Source: Halopseudomonas pelagia CL-AP6 (GTDB lineage: Bacteria > Pseudomonadota > Gammaproteobacteria > Pseudomonadales > Pseudomonadaceae). From it: a stretch of DNA of 64,000 bases. Location: the NCBI RefSeq assembly GCF_000410875.1, contig NZ_AROI01000009.1, forward strand, positions 1 to 64,000, written 5' to 3'. Made by a program: the position numbers and the translations under genes. The notes beneath the pieces were generated by a model. It was given only the letters and a program-made list of their open reading frames with translations, made no database searches and was not told the origin of the DNA. Positions 26,538-36,441 of this stretch are shown in pieces (position 1 is the stretch's first letter; the number at the start of each line of letters is the position of its first letter).

Positions 26538-26773
26538 TATTGTTCTCCTGGTGTGATCAAGTGCCGGCCGGTGCTCCCCGGGCGCGGGAACTAATAAAGC
26601 ACTTAAGCAGGAGATGCTCTCTAAGACATTCGTCGAACTGTCATATTTCGGGATGTTCTTCGGCGCAAGCGCCTGATTGGCTTGGCGGCGAAAGGGTTGT
26701 TTTTGACAGCTCGGTGTTGCGCGCAGCGGGATCAATAGCGACCGATATAGAGGGGTTAGACTTTAGTAGGGAT

Positions 26774-26800
26774 CAGCCCGTCCGCGAGCGGAACGGGCTG
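26774..26800. terminator. Hairpin downstream of FMN reductase gene
   Basis: Arms CAGCCCGT and ACGGGCTG with inner CCGC/GCGG (one bulged A) form a stem starting 9 bases past the FMN-reductase stop codon on the minus strand. No T-run follows, so probably a weak or Rho-assisted terminator. Confidence 0.5.
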
Positions 26801-26808
26801 GAATCGGA

Positions 26809-27405
26809 TCACATGCCGTTGGCGAAGTCCGGGTTGCTCATATCTATTTCGTCGCGCAGGGGTTTGAGCGCCTGGGCGTAGCGCAGCAGAATGTCCAGGT
26901 TGTAGTCCATGCGCGCGCGGATCCGGCGGTCATCTTCGGCGACCGGCTCGGGCATGTTCAGGACGTTCTCCACGTTGCGCACGATCAGGTGCTCAGGGAT
27001 GTAGCAAAGCCGGCAATTCTTATAGCTGGAGGCACGCAGCTCGCTGATCGGATAGGCGCCGCCAATGCCGGAGGAAATACCGCCCAGCATCGCCGGCTTA
27101 TGGGCCAGCTGTGCCTTGGTTGCATAAAGGAAGAAGTTCTTGATCGCCGGGCAGGCCATGCCGTGCCACTCCGGCGCAAGAATCACCAACGCATCGGCCT
27201 TGGCCAGTTGTTTTTCAAACATGCTCCAGGGGCCGGTGTCTTCTGCGGGCCACAGTGGCAACGGGTAGTTGCCCAAATCGATTACCGAGACCTGATCGGC
27301 GTCGAGCTGATGCTGGGAAATCAACGACTGGCGCATAAAGCGCGCAACTTTTGCGGTTTGGCTGTTACTACGGCTGCTACCGGCAACGATGGCGATGTTG
27401 AGCAT
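26809..27405 (-). CDS. NAD(P)H-dependent FMN reductase
   Basis: 198 aa. N terminus IAIVAGSSRSNSQTAKVAR contains the FMN-phosphate loop GSSRxxS of the chromate/quinone-reductase (NADPH_dependent FMN reductase) family, and LVILAPEWHGMACPAIKNFF is the second family motif (usually PEYN, here PEWHG). Likely a cytosolic flavin or quinone reductase. Residue usage is close to Pseudomonas homologs of unknown substrate. The 213 bases to the divergent antiporter gene contain no motif I can name. Confidence 0.83.
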   Translation of the reverse strand: MLNIAIVAGSSRSNSQTAKVARFMRQSLISQHQLDADQVSVIDLGNYPLPLWPAEDTGPWSMFEKQLAKADALVILAPEWHGMACPAIKNFFLYATKAQLAHKPAMLGGISSGIGGAYPISELRASSYKNCRLCYIPEHLIVRNVENVLNMPEPVAEDDRRIRARMDYNLDILLRYAQALKPLRDEIDMSNPDFANGM

Positions 27406-27618
27406 GGGCTGTCCTCTATATGAATGATGCGCGTCATGCTAGCGCTCTGCATGGCTCGGCAATAGCGCAAAATGGTGATCGAATATATCGAATGACTCTC
27501 ACCGAGGTCTTTTGGCCGGTCTCTTTTGATTGAGCTCTTTTGACAGCTCGGCCGGGTTGCGGCAGAGTACGCGCCCTTCGGCAATTGCCGTTCCCTTCAT
27601 TAATACGAGAACTGGATC

Positions 27619-28938
27619 ATGAACGCTGTGATAGCCGCTGTAGCGGTGATGCTGGCCCTGAGTCTGTGCCGGGTGCATGTGGTAGTTGCGTTGATCATCG
27701 GCGCGGTGGTTGGCGGGTTGATGGGTGGCTTGGGGCTTGAGGCCACTTTGGAGGCCTTTCAGGGCGGCCTGGGCAAGGGCGCGAATGTAGCGCTGAGCTA
27801 TGCGCTCCTGGGCGCCTTCGCGGTGGCCATTGCCAAGTCCGGTCTGGCACATGCGTTGGCTGACAAGGCGCTGATCCTGGTCAATCGCCAGCAGGCTGGA
27901 GGGCAGGGCACGCTGCGGGTTTTGTTGCTGCTGGTGGTGCTGGCGGTGGCGATCTCGTCACAGAATATTCTGCCGATCCATATCGCCTTTATTCCGCTGC
28001 TGGTGCCGCCACTGCTGTTCGTTATGGCGCGCCTCAAGCTGGATCGTCGGTTGGTCGCCTGCGTACTGACGTTCGGACTGATTACCCCCTATATGTTTTT
28101 GCCGGTCGGCTTTGGCGGGATTTTTCTGAATGACATTCTGCTCGCCAATGTGGCCGAGAGTGGCAGCGAGATAGAGGGCGTCAACGTGATGCAGGCCATG
28201 GCCTTGCCCGCGCTGGGGATGTTGCTGGGGTTGGGTGTCGCGGTGTTTATCAGCTATCGCCGGCCGCGCGACTATGCGGTGACGCCGATCGCAGAAGTCG
28301 AACGCCTGGAGAAAAGTTACAACCCGCGCTCGCTGGCAGTAGCCCTGGTGGCAGTGGTGGTCGCCTTTGCCGTGCAACTGTGGCTGGATTCGATGATTAT
28401 CGGCGCGTTGGCCGGCTTTGTGATTTTTTCCATCTCCGGGGTGGTGCGCTGGCGTGAAGCGGATGACGTGTTTACCGAAGGCATGAAAATGATGGCGATG
28501 ATCGGCTTTATCATGATTGCCGCCGCCGGTTTTGCCGAGGTGATGCGCGCCACCGGGTCAATTCAGACGCTGGTCGACAGCTCCGCCGGCATCATCGGGG
28601 ATAACCGCGCCCTGGCCGCGCTGCTGATGCTGCTGGTCGGTTTGCTGATCACCATGGGCATCGGCTCGTCGTTCTCGACCATCCCGATCATCGCCGCGAT
28701 CTATGTGCCGCTGGCCATGCAGCTAGGCTTCAGCCCGCTGGCGATTGTCGCGCTGGTAGGCACGGCCGCCGCCCTGGGCGATGCCGGCTCGCCGGCCTCG
28801 GATTCCACTCTGGGCCCGACCGCGGGTCTGAATGTGGACGGCCAGCATAATCACATCTGGGATACCGTGGTGCCGACCTTCCTGCACTATAACTTGCCGC
28901 TGATCGCTTTTGGCTGGTTGGCAGTGATGGTGCTGTAA
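27619..28938 (+). CDS. Na+/H+ antiporter-family membrane protein (NhaC/YuiF-like)
   Basis: 439 aa, about 12 membrane helices. Helices with [40 protein letters not shown] and [19 protein letters not shown] are family features of the Na_H_antiport_2 group, which also includes proposed amino-acid transporters (YuiF). The substrate is therefore open: cation exchange or organic-acid/amino-acid uptake. The gene starts at ATG 27619. A strong palindrome at 28951-28974 follows it. Confidence 0.78.
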   Translation: MNAVIAAVAVMLALSLCRVHVVVALIIGAVVGGLMGGLGLEATLEAFQGGLGKGANVALSYALLGAFAVAIAKSGLAHALADKALILVNRQQAGGQGTLRVLLLLVVLAVAISSQNILPIHIAFIPLLVPPLLFVMARLKLDRRLVACVLTFGLITPYMFLPVGFGGIFLNDILLANVAESGSEIEGVNVMQAMALPALGMLLGLGVAVFISYRRPRDYAVTPIAEVERLEKSYNPRSLAVALVAVVVAFAVQLWLDSMIIGALAGFVIFSISGVVRWREADDVFTEGMKMMAMIGFIMIAAAGFAEVMRATGSIQTLVDSSAGIIGDNRALAALLMLLVGLLITMGIGSSFSTIPIIAAIYVPLAMQLGFSPLAIVALVGTAAALGDAGSPASDSTLGPTAGLNVDGQHNHIWDTVVPTFLHYNLPLIAFGWLAVMVL

Positions 28939-28950
28939 AGCCAGCTTCAC

Positions 28951-28974
28951 GCTTCCGGATCTAAATCCGGAAGC
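28951..28974. terminator. Bidirectional hairpin between antiporter and chemoreceptor genes
   Basis: Perfect 10-bp arms GCTTCCGGAT and ATCCGGAAGC around CTAA. It is convergent between two genes, and its right arm overlaps the chemoreceptor stop codon (28961-28963). Confidence 0.7.
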
Positions 28975-30610
28975 GACTGACCAGCCCATCAATCTGCTTG
29001 CCCAGTTGCGCCAGATGCTGGCTGGCTTCGGCGGTTTGTTGCGCGCCTTCGGTGGTTTCGCGGGCCAGTTCGGCGGCTTCGGTGACGTTGCGGTTAACGT
29101 CTTCGACTACGGTCGATTGCTGGGTCGTGGCGCTGGCGATGGAGGCGTTCAGCGCGACCATTTGCTGCATGGATTGGGCTATCTGTTCCAGCGCAGCACC
29201 GGCGGCATTGACCTGCTCCACGCTTTGCTCGGAATACTTGTCGCTCTGATTGATCACGTCGACTACCACCTGGGTGTTGGTCTGCAGTTTGTTGATCATG
29301 TTATGAATTTCTTCGGTGGATTTTTGCGTGCGCTGGGCCAGATTGCGCACTTCGTCCGCGACCACGGCAAAGCCACGACCCATTTCCCCAGCACGGGCTG
29401 CCTCGATAGCCGCATTCAAGGCCAACAGATTGGTTTGCTCGGCGATATTGCGGATCACGTCCAGTACCGAAGTAATCTCGTTGGCGTCACTGGACAGGGT
29501 TTGCATGTGCTGCACGGCAGTCTTCACGCTGCCTGACAGGTGCTGGATCTGCTCGATGGTTTTTTCTACCTGAACGCGTCCGTTGTTGGCCCCTTCATTG
29601 GCGTTTTCCACTTCCTGGGCGGCGGCGTTGGCGTTCTGCGCCACGTCCTGCACGCCGTAGGTAATCTCGTTGATGGCGGTGGCCATCAGCTCCATGCGCT
29701 CGGATTGGCTGGTCATGCCGCGCAGGCTATTGTCGCTGATCTGGTCCAGCTGTTGGCCGGCGCTGATCAATTGCCGGGCACTGTCGCCCAACTGCTGCAC
29801 GATGCCGCGCAGGTTGGCGGTGAAGTTGTTGAAGTGCAGCGCCAGCAGGGACAACTCGTCCCTGGCGTCATCGTCAAGTTTGCGCGTCAGGTCGGCTTCG
29901 CCGCTGGCAATGTCGCGCATGGCTTCAACCACGCGATTCAGCGGCTGGGAAATGCTGCGGCCAATGACGAACAGAATAGCGACCATGAGCACGGTAATGA
30001 AGGTGATAATCAACAGCAGGCGGATCACTTCATCGCGGAATTTGGCTTCCATATCTTCGATAAAGATGCCGGTGCCAACCATGTAATCCCAGGGCTTGAA
30101 GTGCTTGAAAGCAGCGATCTTGTCTTGGCCTACATCTTCACCCGGCTCCTGGCCGGGGCGGGTCCAGGTGTACTCAATAAATGCAGTGCTTTGCGTGCGC
30201 GCCAGATTGACCATGTCGACAATAACGTTGCTACCACCGTTGGCACTGTTGATGTTGGTCAGATCCATGCCTTCGGTTTGCGGCGCCATGGGGTGCATGA
30301 TCATGACGTTGTTCATGTCGTTGACCCAGAAATATTCCTTATCGTCATAGCGCAGCCCGCGCAATGCAGCGAGCGCCTGCTTGCGGGCCTGTTCCCCGGT
30401 CAATTCGCCACTGACTTCCAGGCTGTGGAAATACGCCATCATGTCATGGGCACTCTCCACCAGATGCGTCGCTTTGGTAATCTCGGCTTGGCGAAACTCC
30501 CCGCGCATACTGAGTAGTGAGACCACGGCAAGCAATGTCATGCTGGCCAGCGCAACGATGAGAATCAACCAGATCCTTTGACTGATCTTTATCCGGCGCA
30601 ACAAATTCAT
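28961..30610 (-). CDS. Methyl-accepting chemotaxis protein with single Cache domain
   Basis: 549 aa. Helix 1 at about 15-33, a periplasmic sCache_2-type domain (about 38-185, with [15 protein letters not shown] and [18 protein letters not shown]), helix 2 about 190-212, HAMP about 213-265, and a cytoplasmic signalling domain with hairpin tip [19 protein letters not shown] and [20 protein letters not shown]. sCache_2 receptors commonly sense C2-C4 organic acids; here the ligand is unknown. No CheR/CheB tether pentapeptide. It responds to the CheA/CheW array. Confidence 0.9.
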   Translation of the reverse strand: MNLLRRIKISQRIWLILIVALASMTLLAVVSLLSMRGEFRQAEITKATHLVESAHDMMAYFHSLEVSGELTGEQARKQALAALRGLRYDDKEYFWVNDMNNVMIMHPMAPQTEGMDLTNINSANGGSNVIVDMVNLARTQSTAFIEYTWTRPGQEPGEDVGQDKIAAFKHFKPWDYMVGTGIFIEDMEAKFRDEVIRLLLIITFITVLMVAILFVIGRSISQPLNRVVEAMRDIASGEADLTRKLDDDARDELSLLALHFNNFTANLRGIVQQLGDSARQLISAGQQLDQISDNSLRGMTSQSERMELMATAINEITYGVQDVAQNANAAAQEVENANEGANNGRVQVEKTIEQIQHLSGSVKTAVQHMQTLSSDANEITSVLDVIRNIAEQTNLLALNAAIEAARAGEMGRGFAVVADEVRNLAQRTQKSTEEIHNMINKLQTNTQVVVDVINQSDKYSEQSVEQVNAAGAALEQIAQSMQQMVALNASIASATTQQSTVVEDVNRNVTEAAELARETTEGAQQTAEASQHLAQLGKQIDGLVSRFRI

Positions 30611-30720
30611 TTACAACCTCCCAGTATACGGCGGCCAACTGCTGTTTTTATTAAGGGTCTAGCGCCCTGACACATCCTGCAAACTATGTCGGCAGCCGGA
30701 GGAAAAACCTGAGTGGTATT

Positions 30721-30736
30721 TTCTTGGCGCCAAGAA
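30721..30736. promoter_or_regulatory. Perfect 16-bp palindrome upstream of the chemoreceptor gene
   Basis: TTCTTGGCGCCAAGAA, a perfect 16-bp palindrome with no spacer, lies 111-126 bases upstream of the chemoreceptor start. It is in the 213-base region between atuF and the mcp gene. Could be an operator for an unidentified dimeric regulator, or a transcript-end hairpin of atuF. No -35/-10 pair is obvious beside it. Confidence 0.45.
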
Positions 30737-30823
30737 TGATATCAATTTGACTGCATTGGCTTGGCAATTCAAGCGGGATTCGCCTGTATAGCCAGCATCT
30801 ATCGAGCACTATTGGTGAAAGCG

Positions 30824-32791
30824 CTATGGGCTGATTTCCACTAACCGTTGGCGGTGGCGGACCTGCTGGCCGGCGCTGACCGCCACGCTGGCAATCACGC
30901 CATCGCAGCCGGCCTTGAGCTGATGCTCCATTTTCATCGCTTCCATGACCATCAACAGTTGCCCGCGGCAGACCTGCTCGCCTTCGCTGGCCAGTATGCT
31001 GACGATGGCGCCATCCATGGGCGCGTACAGGTTCCCGCTATCGGACGACTGCGCGGTGTTGGCTGGCCGTTGGCTGACATTACGCAATGCCAGGCTGCCG
31101 TTATCGCCCTTGAGCCAGAGCTGGTCGCCATCGACTCGATACGCCAGGGGATAACGCACAGCCTCCAGTTCGATCCAGCATTGAGGTTGGTCGAGGTCAG
31201 GCAGCTTGAGTTCCAGCCGTTGATCGTCCACGCAAGCCTGCAGTAAGCCGGGAGTAGCGGGGGCTTTCTGCGAGATGTACACCGCATACACTTCACCAGC
31301 ATGTTCAAGCAGATAGCGGCTGGGCAAACTTGCGCTGTTGCTCCAGCCAGCCATCGTGAAGCGCTGGGCGGAGTGCTGGTAAAGCAAGGCTGCGGCTATC
31401 GCCAGTTCGTTGCTAGAGGGCCGTTGTGGTAACAGACTCGGGTCTGCGGCGAACAGCTCGGTCACCAGCGCGGTTGTGGCCTCACCCGATGTAAAGGCGG
31501 TGCTGTGCAACAGGTTGATCAGAAAGCGTTGATTGGCGACAACGCCGAGCAAAACCGACTGTTCCAGGGCGCGGATCAGTTTCAGGCGGGCTGCTTCGCG
31601 GCAGTTGCCGTGGGCGATGAGTTTGGCCAGCAGTGGATCATAGAAGGGACTGATGGTCTGGCCTTGCTGCAGGCCGTGATCTATGCGTACGCCGGGGAGG
31701 TCGGCGGGCTGCCAGCAACGGATTTGTCCGGTCTGGGGCAGGAAACCGCGAGTAGCGTCTTCGGCGTACAAACGCACTTCGATGGCGTGACCTTGCAGTG
31801 CTATTTGCGCCTGTTGCAGCGGCAGCGTTTGCCCTTGCGCGACGCGGATCTGCCAGGCGACCAGATCTACACCGGTGAGCATTTCCGTCACCGGGTGCTC
31901 AACCTGCAGGCGGGTATTCATCTCCAGAAAATAGAAACTACCCCGCTCGTCGAGCATAAATTCCACTGTGCCGGCACCGCAGTAGTCAACACTGGCGGCG
32001 GCTTTCAGGGCTGCCTCGCACATGCGTTGGCGCAGTTCAGTGGTCATGACCGGGCAGGGCGCCTCTTCGATCACTTTTTGGTGGCGGCGCTGCACCGAAC
32101 AATCGCGCTCGCCCAGATGCACGAGGTTGCCCTGCTGATCACCAAAAACCTGCACCTCAACATGGCGCGGGCGCAGCAGGGCCTTCTCCAGAATCAGCTC
32201 GTCACTGCCGAACGCCGCCAAGGCTTCGGAGCGGGCGCTGCGCAGTTGCGGTAGCAGCTCGCTCGGTTCGCTGACCAGGCGCATACCACGGCCGCCGCCG
32301 CCAGCACTGGCCTTGATCATCACCGGGTAACCAATAGCTTGCGCTTGGCTGCTCAGAGTATCGTCGTCCTGAGCGGCACCTTCATAACCGGGTATGCAGG
32401 GTACGCCCGCAGCGAGCATGGCAATCTTCGACAGGCGTTTGCTGCCCATCAAACGGATAGCGTTTACTGAGGGGCCGATAAAGCAGATGTTGGCCTGGGC
32501 GCAGGCCTCGGCGAACTCGGCGTTTTCCGAGAGAAAGCCGTAGCCTGGATGAATGGCATCGGCGCCAGTGCGCTTGGCGGCGTCGATGATCGCCGGGATA
32601 TTCAGATAGGACTGGTTGACCTGCGCCGGACCAATGCACAGCGATTCATCGGCCAACTGCAGGTGGCGGCTGTCGCCGTCGGCTGCGGAATAAACCGCTA
32701 CGCTGCGATAGCCAAGATCGCGCACGGTGCGCAGAATGCGGCAGGCGATTTCGCCACGGTTGGCGACCAGTATGCAATTAAAGGCGCTCAT
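30824..32791 (-). CDS. atuF: Geranyl-CoA carboxylase, biotin-containing alpha subunit
   Basis: Carboxylates cis-geranyl-CoA with AtuC, after loading CO2 on biotin. 655 aa. Residues 1-450 are biotin carboxylase (ILVANRGEIACRI, GYGFLSENAEFA, KASAGGGGRGMR, ERDCSVQRRHQK, FLEMNTRLQVEHPVTE). The C-terminal biotinyl domain contains VMEAMKMEHQL (biotinylated Lys in AMKM). The specificity assignment rests on operon order matching the Pseudomonas atu cluster; 3-methylcrotonyl-CoA carboxylase (LiuD) is the main alternative from sequence alone. Last gene of the operon, 21 bases after atuE. Confidence 0.86.
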   Translation of the reverse strand: MSAFNCILVANRGEIACRILRTVRDLGYRSVAVYSAADGDSRHLQLADESLCIGPAQVNQSYLNIPAIIDAAKRTGADAIHPGYGFLSENAEFAEACAQANICFIGPSVNAIRLMGSKRLSKIAMLAAGVPCIPGYEGAAQDDDTLSSQAQAIGYPVMIKASAGGGGRGMRLVSEPSELLPQLRSARSEALAAFGSDELILEKALLRPRHVEVQVFGDQQGNLVHLGERDCSVQRRHQKVIEEAPCPVMTTELRQRMCEAALKAAASVDYCGAGTVEFMLDERGSFYFLEMNTRLQVEHPVTEMLTGVDLVAWQIRVAQGQTLPLQQAQIALQGHAIEVRLYAEDATRGFLPQTGQIRCWQPADLPGVRIDHGLQQGQTISPFYDPLLAKLIAHGNCREAARLKLIRALEQSVLLGVVANQRFLINLLHSTAFTSGEATTALVTELFAADPSLLPQRPSSNELAIAAALLYQHSAQRFTMAGWSNSASLPSRYLLEHAGEVYAVYISQKAPATPGLLQACVDDQRLELKLPDLDQPQCWIELEAVRYPLAYRVDGDQLWLKGDNGSLALRNVSQRPANTAQSSDSGNLYAPMDGAIVSILASEGEQVCRGQLLMVMEAMKMEHQLKAGCDGVIASVAVSAGQQVRHRQRLVEISP

Positions 32792-32812
32792 GCGAATTCC
32801 TTGGGCAAGCGG

Positions 32813-33607
32813 TTAGTCAGCCCAGCTGGGCGGTCTTTTTTGCACAAATGCCTGCGTGCCTTCGGCACCCTCGGCGCCGGTAACGGACTGCGCAAAGGTC
32901 TCTGCCGCCTGGTCGAGCAAGCTGTGCATCGACTGCTTGCCGCAGGCCAGCAACAAGGCTTTGGTGCGCGCATTGGCCTGAGGTGCACATTGCCGAATCT
33001 GTTGGAGATAGCTATCCAGTTGAATCTGAAGATCCTCGGCGGTTTTCACACTCTGGTGCACCAGTCCCAGGCGTAGCGCCTCGACGCCATTAAAACGTGC
33101 GGCGGTCAGCGCCAGGCGGCGTGCCTGGGTCAGGCCGATGCGTTTAACCACGAAGGGGGCGATCTGCGCGGGGATAACGCCAAGACTGGTTTCTGGCAAA
33201 CCGAAACGGGCGTCATCCAGGCACAAGGCAATATCCGCTATGCAGGCCAGGCCCAAACCGCCACCCAACACCGTGCCCTCGAGCACGGCCAGCACGACCT
33301 GGGGTTGCTGCTCCGCCAGCTCCAGCAAACGGCCGAAATGCCGGTTAAGTTCGCGGTAGGCATCGGTGCCGGTGGCTCGGGCATTGGCCATGTCCTTGAT
33401 GTCGCCGCCGGCACAGAAGTGACCACCTGCGCCGCGCATAACGATGGCGCGCAATTGCGCATCAGCGGCGGCGGTGGTCAGTACTTCAATCAGCTCCTCG
33501 AGCATGCTCAGGTTCATCGCGTTGCGGCTGTCCGGACGGTTCAGGGTGATGTGCAGCACGCCGGCTTGCTGATCCAGTAGCAACGTCTGGCAGGCAGGGT
33601 AGGTCAT
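32813..33607 (-). CDS. atuE: Isohexenylglutaconyl-CoA hydratase
   Basis: Enoyl-CoA hydratase/isomerase superfamily member of 264 aa that hydrates isohexenylglutaconyl-CoA in the acyclic-terpene pathway. GGHFCAGGDIKDM (oxyanion hole) and EGTVLGGGLGLACIADIALC are conserved crotonase motifs. Function assigned by position (operon atuABCDEF). Its ATG overlaps the atuD stop by 1 base (TAATG). Confidence 0.87.
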   Translation of the reverse strand: MTYPACQTLLLDQQAGVLHITLNRPDSRNAMNLSMLEELIEVLTTAAADAQLRAIVMRGAGGHFCAGGDIKDMANARATGTDAYRELNRHFGRLLELAEQQPQVVLAVLEGTVLGGGLGLACIADIALCLDDARFGLPETSLGVIPAQIAPFVVKRIGLTQARRLALTAARFNGVEALRLGLVHQSVKTAEDLQIQLDSYLQQIRQCAPQANARTKALLLACGKQSMHSLLDQAAETFAQSVTGAEGAEGTQAFVQKRPPSWAD

Positions 33608-34809
33608 TATCTGACTCCATCGGATTGGGTCGGCGGGTTGGCGCTGGAGGTGCCCGAACCTTTGCCGGGCAGGGTGCCCATCAGCTTGCAGATAATGCCG
33701 AGCATGATTTCATCCGCGCCGCCGCCGATGGATACCAGGCGTACATCGCGATAGGCGCGGGCCACCGGGTTATCCCACATATAGCCCATGCCGCCCCAAT
33801 ATTGCAGGCAGGCATCGGTCACTTCCCGACCCAGCCGACCAGCCTTGAGTTTGGCCATAGAGGCCAGTTGGGTGACATCCTTGCCGGCGACATACAGCTC
33901 TGTGGCCTGGTAAACCAGCGCGCGCAGGCATTCGATTTCGGTCTGCAGTTCGGCCAGGCGAAAGTGAATCACCTGGTTGTTGATCAGCGGCTGGCCGAAG
34001 GTCTGGCGTTCCTTGCAATAGGCGATGGTGCTGCTGACGCAATGCTCTAAACCCTTGAGGATATTCGCCGCGCCGAACAGCCGCTCTTCCTGGAATTGCA
34101 CCATCTGCATCATAAAGCCGGCGCCTTCCTGGCCGAGCAGGTAGCGCTGCGGCACGCGCACGCTGTCGAAGAATACCTGTGCGGTTTCCGAGCTACGCAT
34201 GCCGAGCTTGTCCAGTGGCTGGCTGAGACTGATGCCGGGGGTGTTCATCGGCAGCATGATCAACGACTTGTTGCTGTGCGGTTTGCCGTCTGAGGTGTTG
34301 GCCAGCAAGCACATGAAGTCCGCCGAGGGCGAATTGGTGATCCACATTTTGCTACCGTTGATCACATAGTCATCGCCATCCTTGCGCGCCGTGGTGCGGA
34401 TGCTGGCGACATCCGAGCCGCCGCCGGTCTCCGAGACGCCTATGCAGCCGACCCATTCACCGCTGATGGCCGGGCGCAGGAATTCATCGCGCAGCGCATC
34501 GGAGCCAAAACGCGCCAGCGCCGGCGTGCACATGTCGGTCTGCACGCCAATGGCCATGGGCACGCCGCCGCAGTGGATGGTGCCGAACTCTTCTGCGGCA
34601 ACAATGGAATAGCTGTAATCCAGGCCCATGCCGCCATAGGCTTCGGGCTTGGAGATACCCAGCAAACCGAGTTCGCCGGCTTTGCGGAAAACCGCATGCA
34701 TGGGGAAACTACCGGCCGCTTCCCAGTCATCGACATAGGGATTGATCTCCTTGTCGATAAATTGTCTTACCGTGCGGCGCAGTGCGTCATGTTCCTGAGT
34801 AAACAGCAT
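33607..34809 (-). CDS. atuD: Citronellyl-CoA dehydrogenase (acyl-CoA dehydrogenase family)
   Basis: FAD-dependent alpha,beta-dehydrogenation of citronellyl-CoA. 400 aa with CIGVSETGGGSDVASIRTTA (FAD binding) and QYWGGMGYMWDNPVARAYRD. The usual catalytic Glu after the second glycine motif (Y-E-G-T) is replaced (IGGGADEIM), while QEERL in the preceding helix supplies the Glu position used by isovaleryl-CoA dehydrogenases. This pattern is expected for the branched-chain group. The atu operon context gives the substrate. Ends 14 bases below atuC. Confidence 0.86.
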   Translation of the reverse strand: MLFTQEHDALRRTVRQFIDKEINPYVDDWEAAGSFPMHAVFRKAGELGLLGISKPEAYGGMGLDYSYSIVAAEEFGTIHCGGVPMAIGVQTDMCTPALARFGSDALRDEFLRPAISGEWVGCIGVSETGGGSDVASIRTTARKDGDDYVINGSKMWITNSPSADFMCLLANTSDGKPHSNKSLIMLPMNTPGISLSQPLDKLGMRSSETAQVFFDSVRVPQRYLLGQEGAGFMMQMVQFQEERLFGAANILKGLEHCVSSTIAYCKERQTFGQPLINNQVIHFRLAELQTEIECLRALVYQATELYVAGKDVTQLASMAKLKAGRLGREVTDACLQYWGGMGYMWDNPVARAYRDVRLVSIGGGADEIMLGIICKLMGTLPGKGSGTSSANPPTQSDGVR

Positions 34810-34823
34810 GGGGTGATCTCCGG

Positions 34824-36440
34824 TTACAGGCGGGCAACGCCAAAGGTGTTAGGGTGCAGCGGGCGAACCGCTGCTTCTGCGCAGATTGCCAGCAGCAGGC
34901 CGAACAGTGTGCGCGTATCGCGTGGGTCGATCAGACCGTCGTCCCAGAGGCTGGCGGTGCCGTAGAGCGCAGTGGACTGGCTGTCGAGCTTTTGCGCCGT
35001 GGCCTGCTCGAGCAACTCCAGCATCGCCGGGTCGGCGGTCTTGCCGTCCCGTGCGTACTTGCCCTCGGTAACGATGCGTAGCACCTTGCCGGCCTGGGCG
35101 CCACCCATGACGGCGGTGCGGCTGTTGGGCCAGGCAAAAATAAAGCGTGGGTCCAGGCCGCGGCCGCACATCGCATAGTTGCCGGCGCCATAGGAGCCGC
35201 CGACCACCAGGGTGAGCTTGGGCACCCGCGCGTTGGCCACTGCCTGGATCATTTTCGAGCCGTGCTTGATCACGCCCTGGCGCTCGGCTTCGGTGCCGAC
35301 CATAAAGCCGGTGGTATTGTGCAGAAACAGCAGCGGGGTATTGCTCTGGTCACACAGCTGAATAAATTGCGCGGCCTTGGCAGCGCCCTGGGGCGTGATC
35401 GGGCCGTTATTGCCGATCAGCCCACAGCGGTGGCCGTGGATACTTAAATGGCCGCACACGGTCTGGCTGTCGAAGTCGTTCTTGAATGCCAGAAAGTCCG
35501 AGCCGTCGGCGATACGGGCGATAATTTCGCGCACGTCATAGGGTGTTTTCGGCTCGGCGGGGACCACGCCAAGCAGCTCTTCGGCATCATACAAAGGCTC
35601 TTGCCAGGTTTTTTCAGGCGCTACCGGTAGACGCTCGTTCCAGGGTAGGCTAGCCAGAATATCGCGGGCCAGACGCACGCCATCGGCGTCATCTTCGGCC
35701 AGGTATTCGGCGGTGCCGGCCACTTCAGCGTGCATCTGCGCGCCGCCGAGCTGTTCCTCGGTGGCGATTTCGCCGGTGGCGGCCTTGAGTAGCGGCGGGC
35801 CGGCGAGGAACATGCGCGCCTTGCCGCGCACCACCACCACGTAATCCGACAGCCCCGGCTGATAAGCGCCGCCGGCGGTGCTGGAGCCATGCACCACGGT
35901 AATCTGCGGAATGCCGGCAGCGGACAGCCGCGCCTGATTGGCAAAGGCGCGGGCGCCTTCGACGAAGATCTCCGCTGCGTAACTCAGATTGGCGCCACCG
36001 CTTTCGGCCAGAGTGACCACCGGCAGTTTGTTTTCAGCGGCGATCTGCTGCAGGCGCAGGGATTTTTTCAGCCCGCTGGGCGAGATAGTGCCGCCCTTGA
36101 TGGCACTGTTATTGGCGATTACTAGGCAGCGCACCGCTGATACATAACCGATGCCGGCAATCAGCCCACCGCCAGCCAGGGTGCCGTCCTTGTCATCATG
36201 CAGTTTGTAGCCGGCCAGGGCACAAAGCTCGATAAAGGGTGCGCCGGGATCCAGCAGCAAACCCAGGCGCTCACGCGGCAGCAATTGACCGCGTTGTTTA
36301 AAGCGCGCTTTGGCCTGCTGGGCCTTGTCCAGTACCTGCTGCTCAATCGTGCGAAAGCTGTCGATCGCCGTCAGCATGGCCTCGCGATTGCCAGCAAAAT
36401 GGCTGTCAGCTGGATTGATCTGCGATTCCAGGGTGGGCAT
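34824..36440 (-). CDS. atuC: Geranyl-CoA carboxylase, carboxyltransferase beta subunit
   Basis: Transfers carboxylate from biotin (on AtuF) to geranyl-CoA. 538 aa, the family length. Two carboxyltransferase halves with LAESGGANLSYAAEIFV, HGSSTAGGAYQPGLSDYVVVV, LFLHNTTGFMVGTEAERQG and GSYGAGNYAMCGRGLDPRF. Start at 36440 (ATGCCC), which leaves one base after the atuB stop. Frames reaching 36578 overlap atuB. Without operon context it could equally be methylcrotonyl-CoA carboxylase beta (LiuB). Confidence 0.88.
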   Translation of the reverse strand: MPTLESQINPADSHFAGNREAMLTAIDSFRTIEQQVLDKAQQAKARFKQRGQLLPRERLGLLLDPGAPFIELCALAGYKLHDDKDGTLAGGGLIAGIGYVSAVRCLVIANNSAIKGGTISPSGLKKSLRLQQIAAENKLPVVTLAESGGANLSYAAEIFVEGARAFANQARLSAAGIPQITVVHGSSTAGGAYQPGLSDYVVVVRGKARMFLAGPPLLKAATGEIATEEQLGGAQMHAEVAGTAEYLAEDDADGVRLARDILASLPWNERLPVAPEKTWQEPLYDAEELLGVVPAEPKTPYDVREIIARIADGSDFLAFKNDFDSQTVCGHLSIHGHRCGLIGNNGPITPQGAAKAAQFIQLCDQSNTPLLFLHNTTGFMVGTEAERQGVIKHGSKMIQAVANARVPKLTLVVGGSYGAGNYAMCGRGLDPRFIFAWPNSRTAVMGGAQAGKVLRIVTEGKYARDGKTADPAMLELLEQATAQKLDSQSTALYGTASLWDDGLIDPRDTRTLFGLLLAICAEAAVRPLHPNTFGVARL

Positions 36441-36441
36441 A

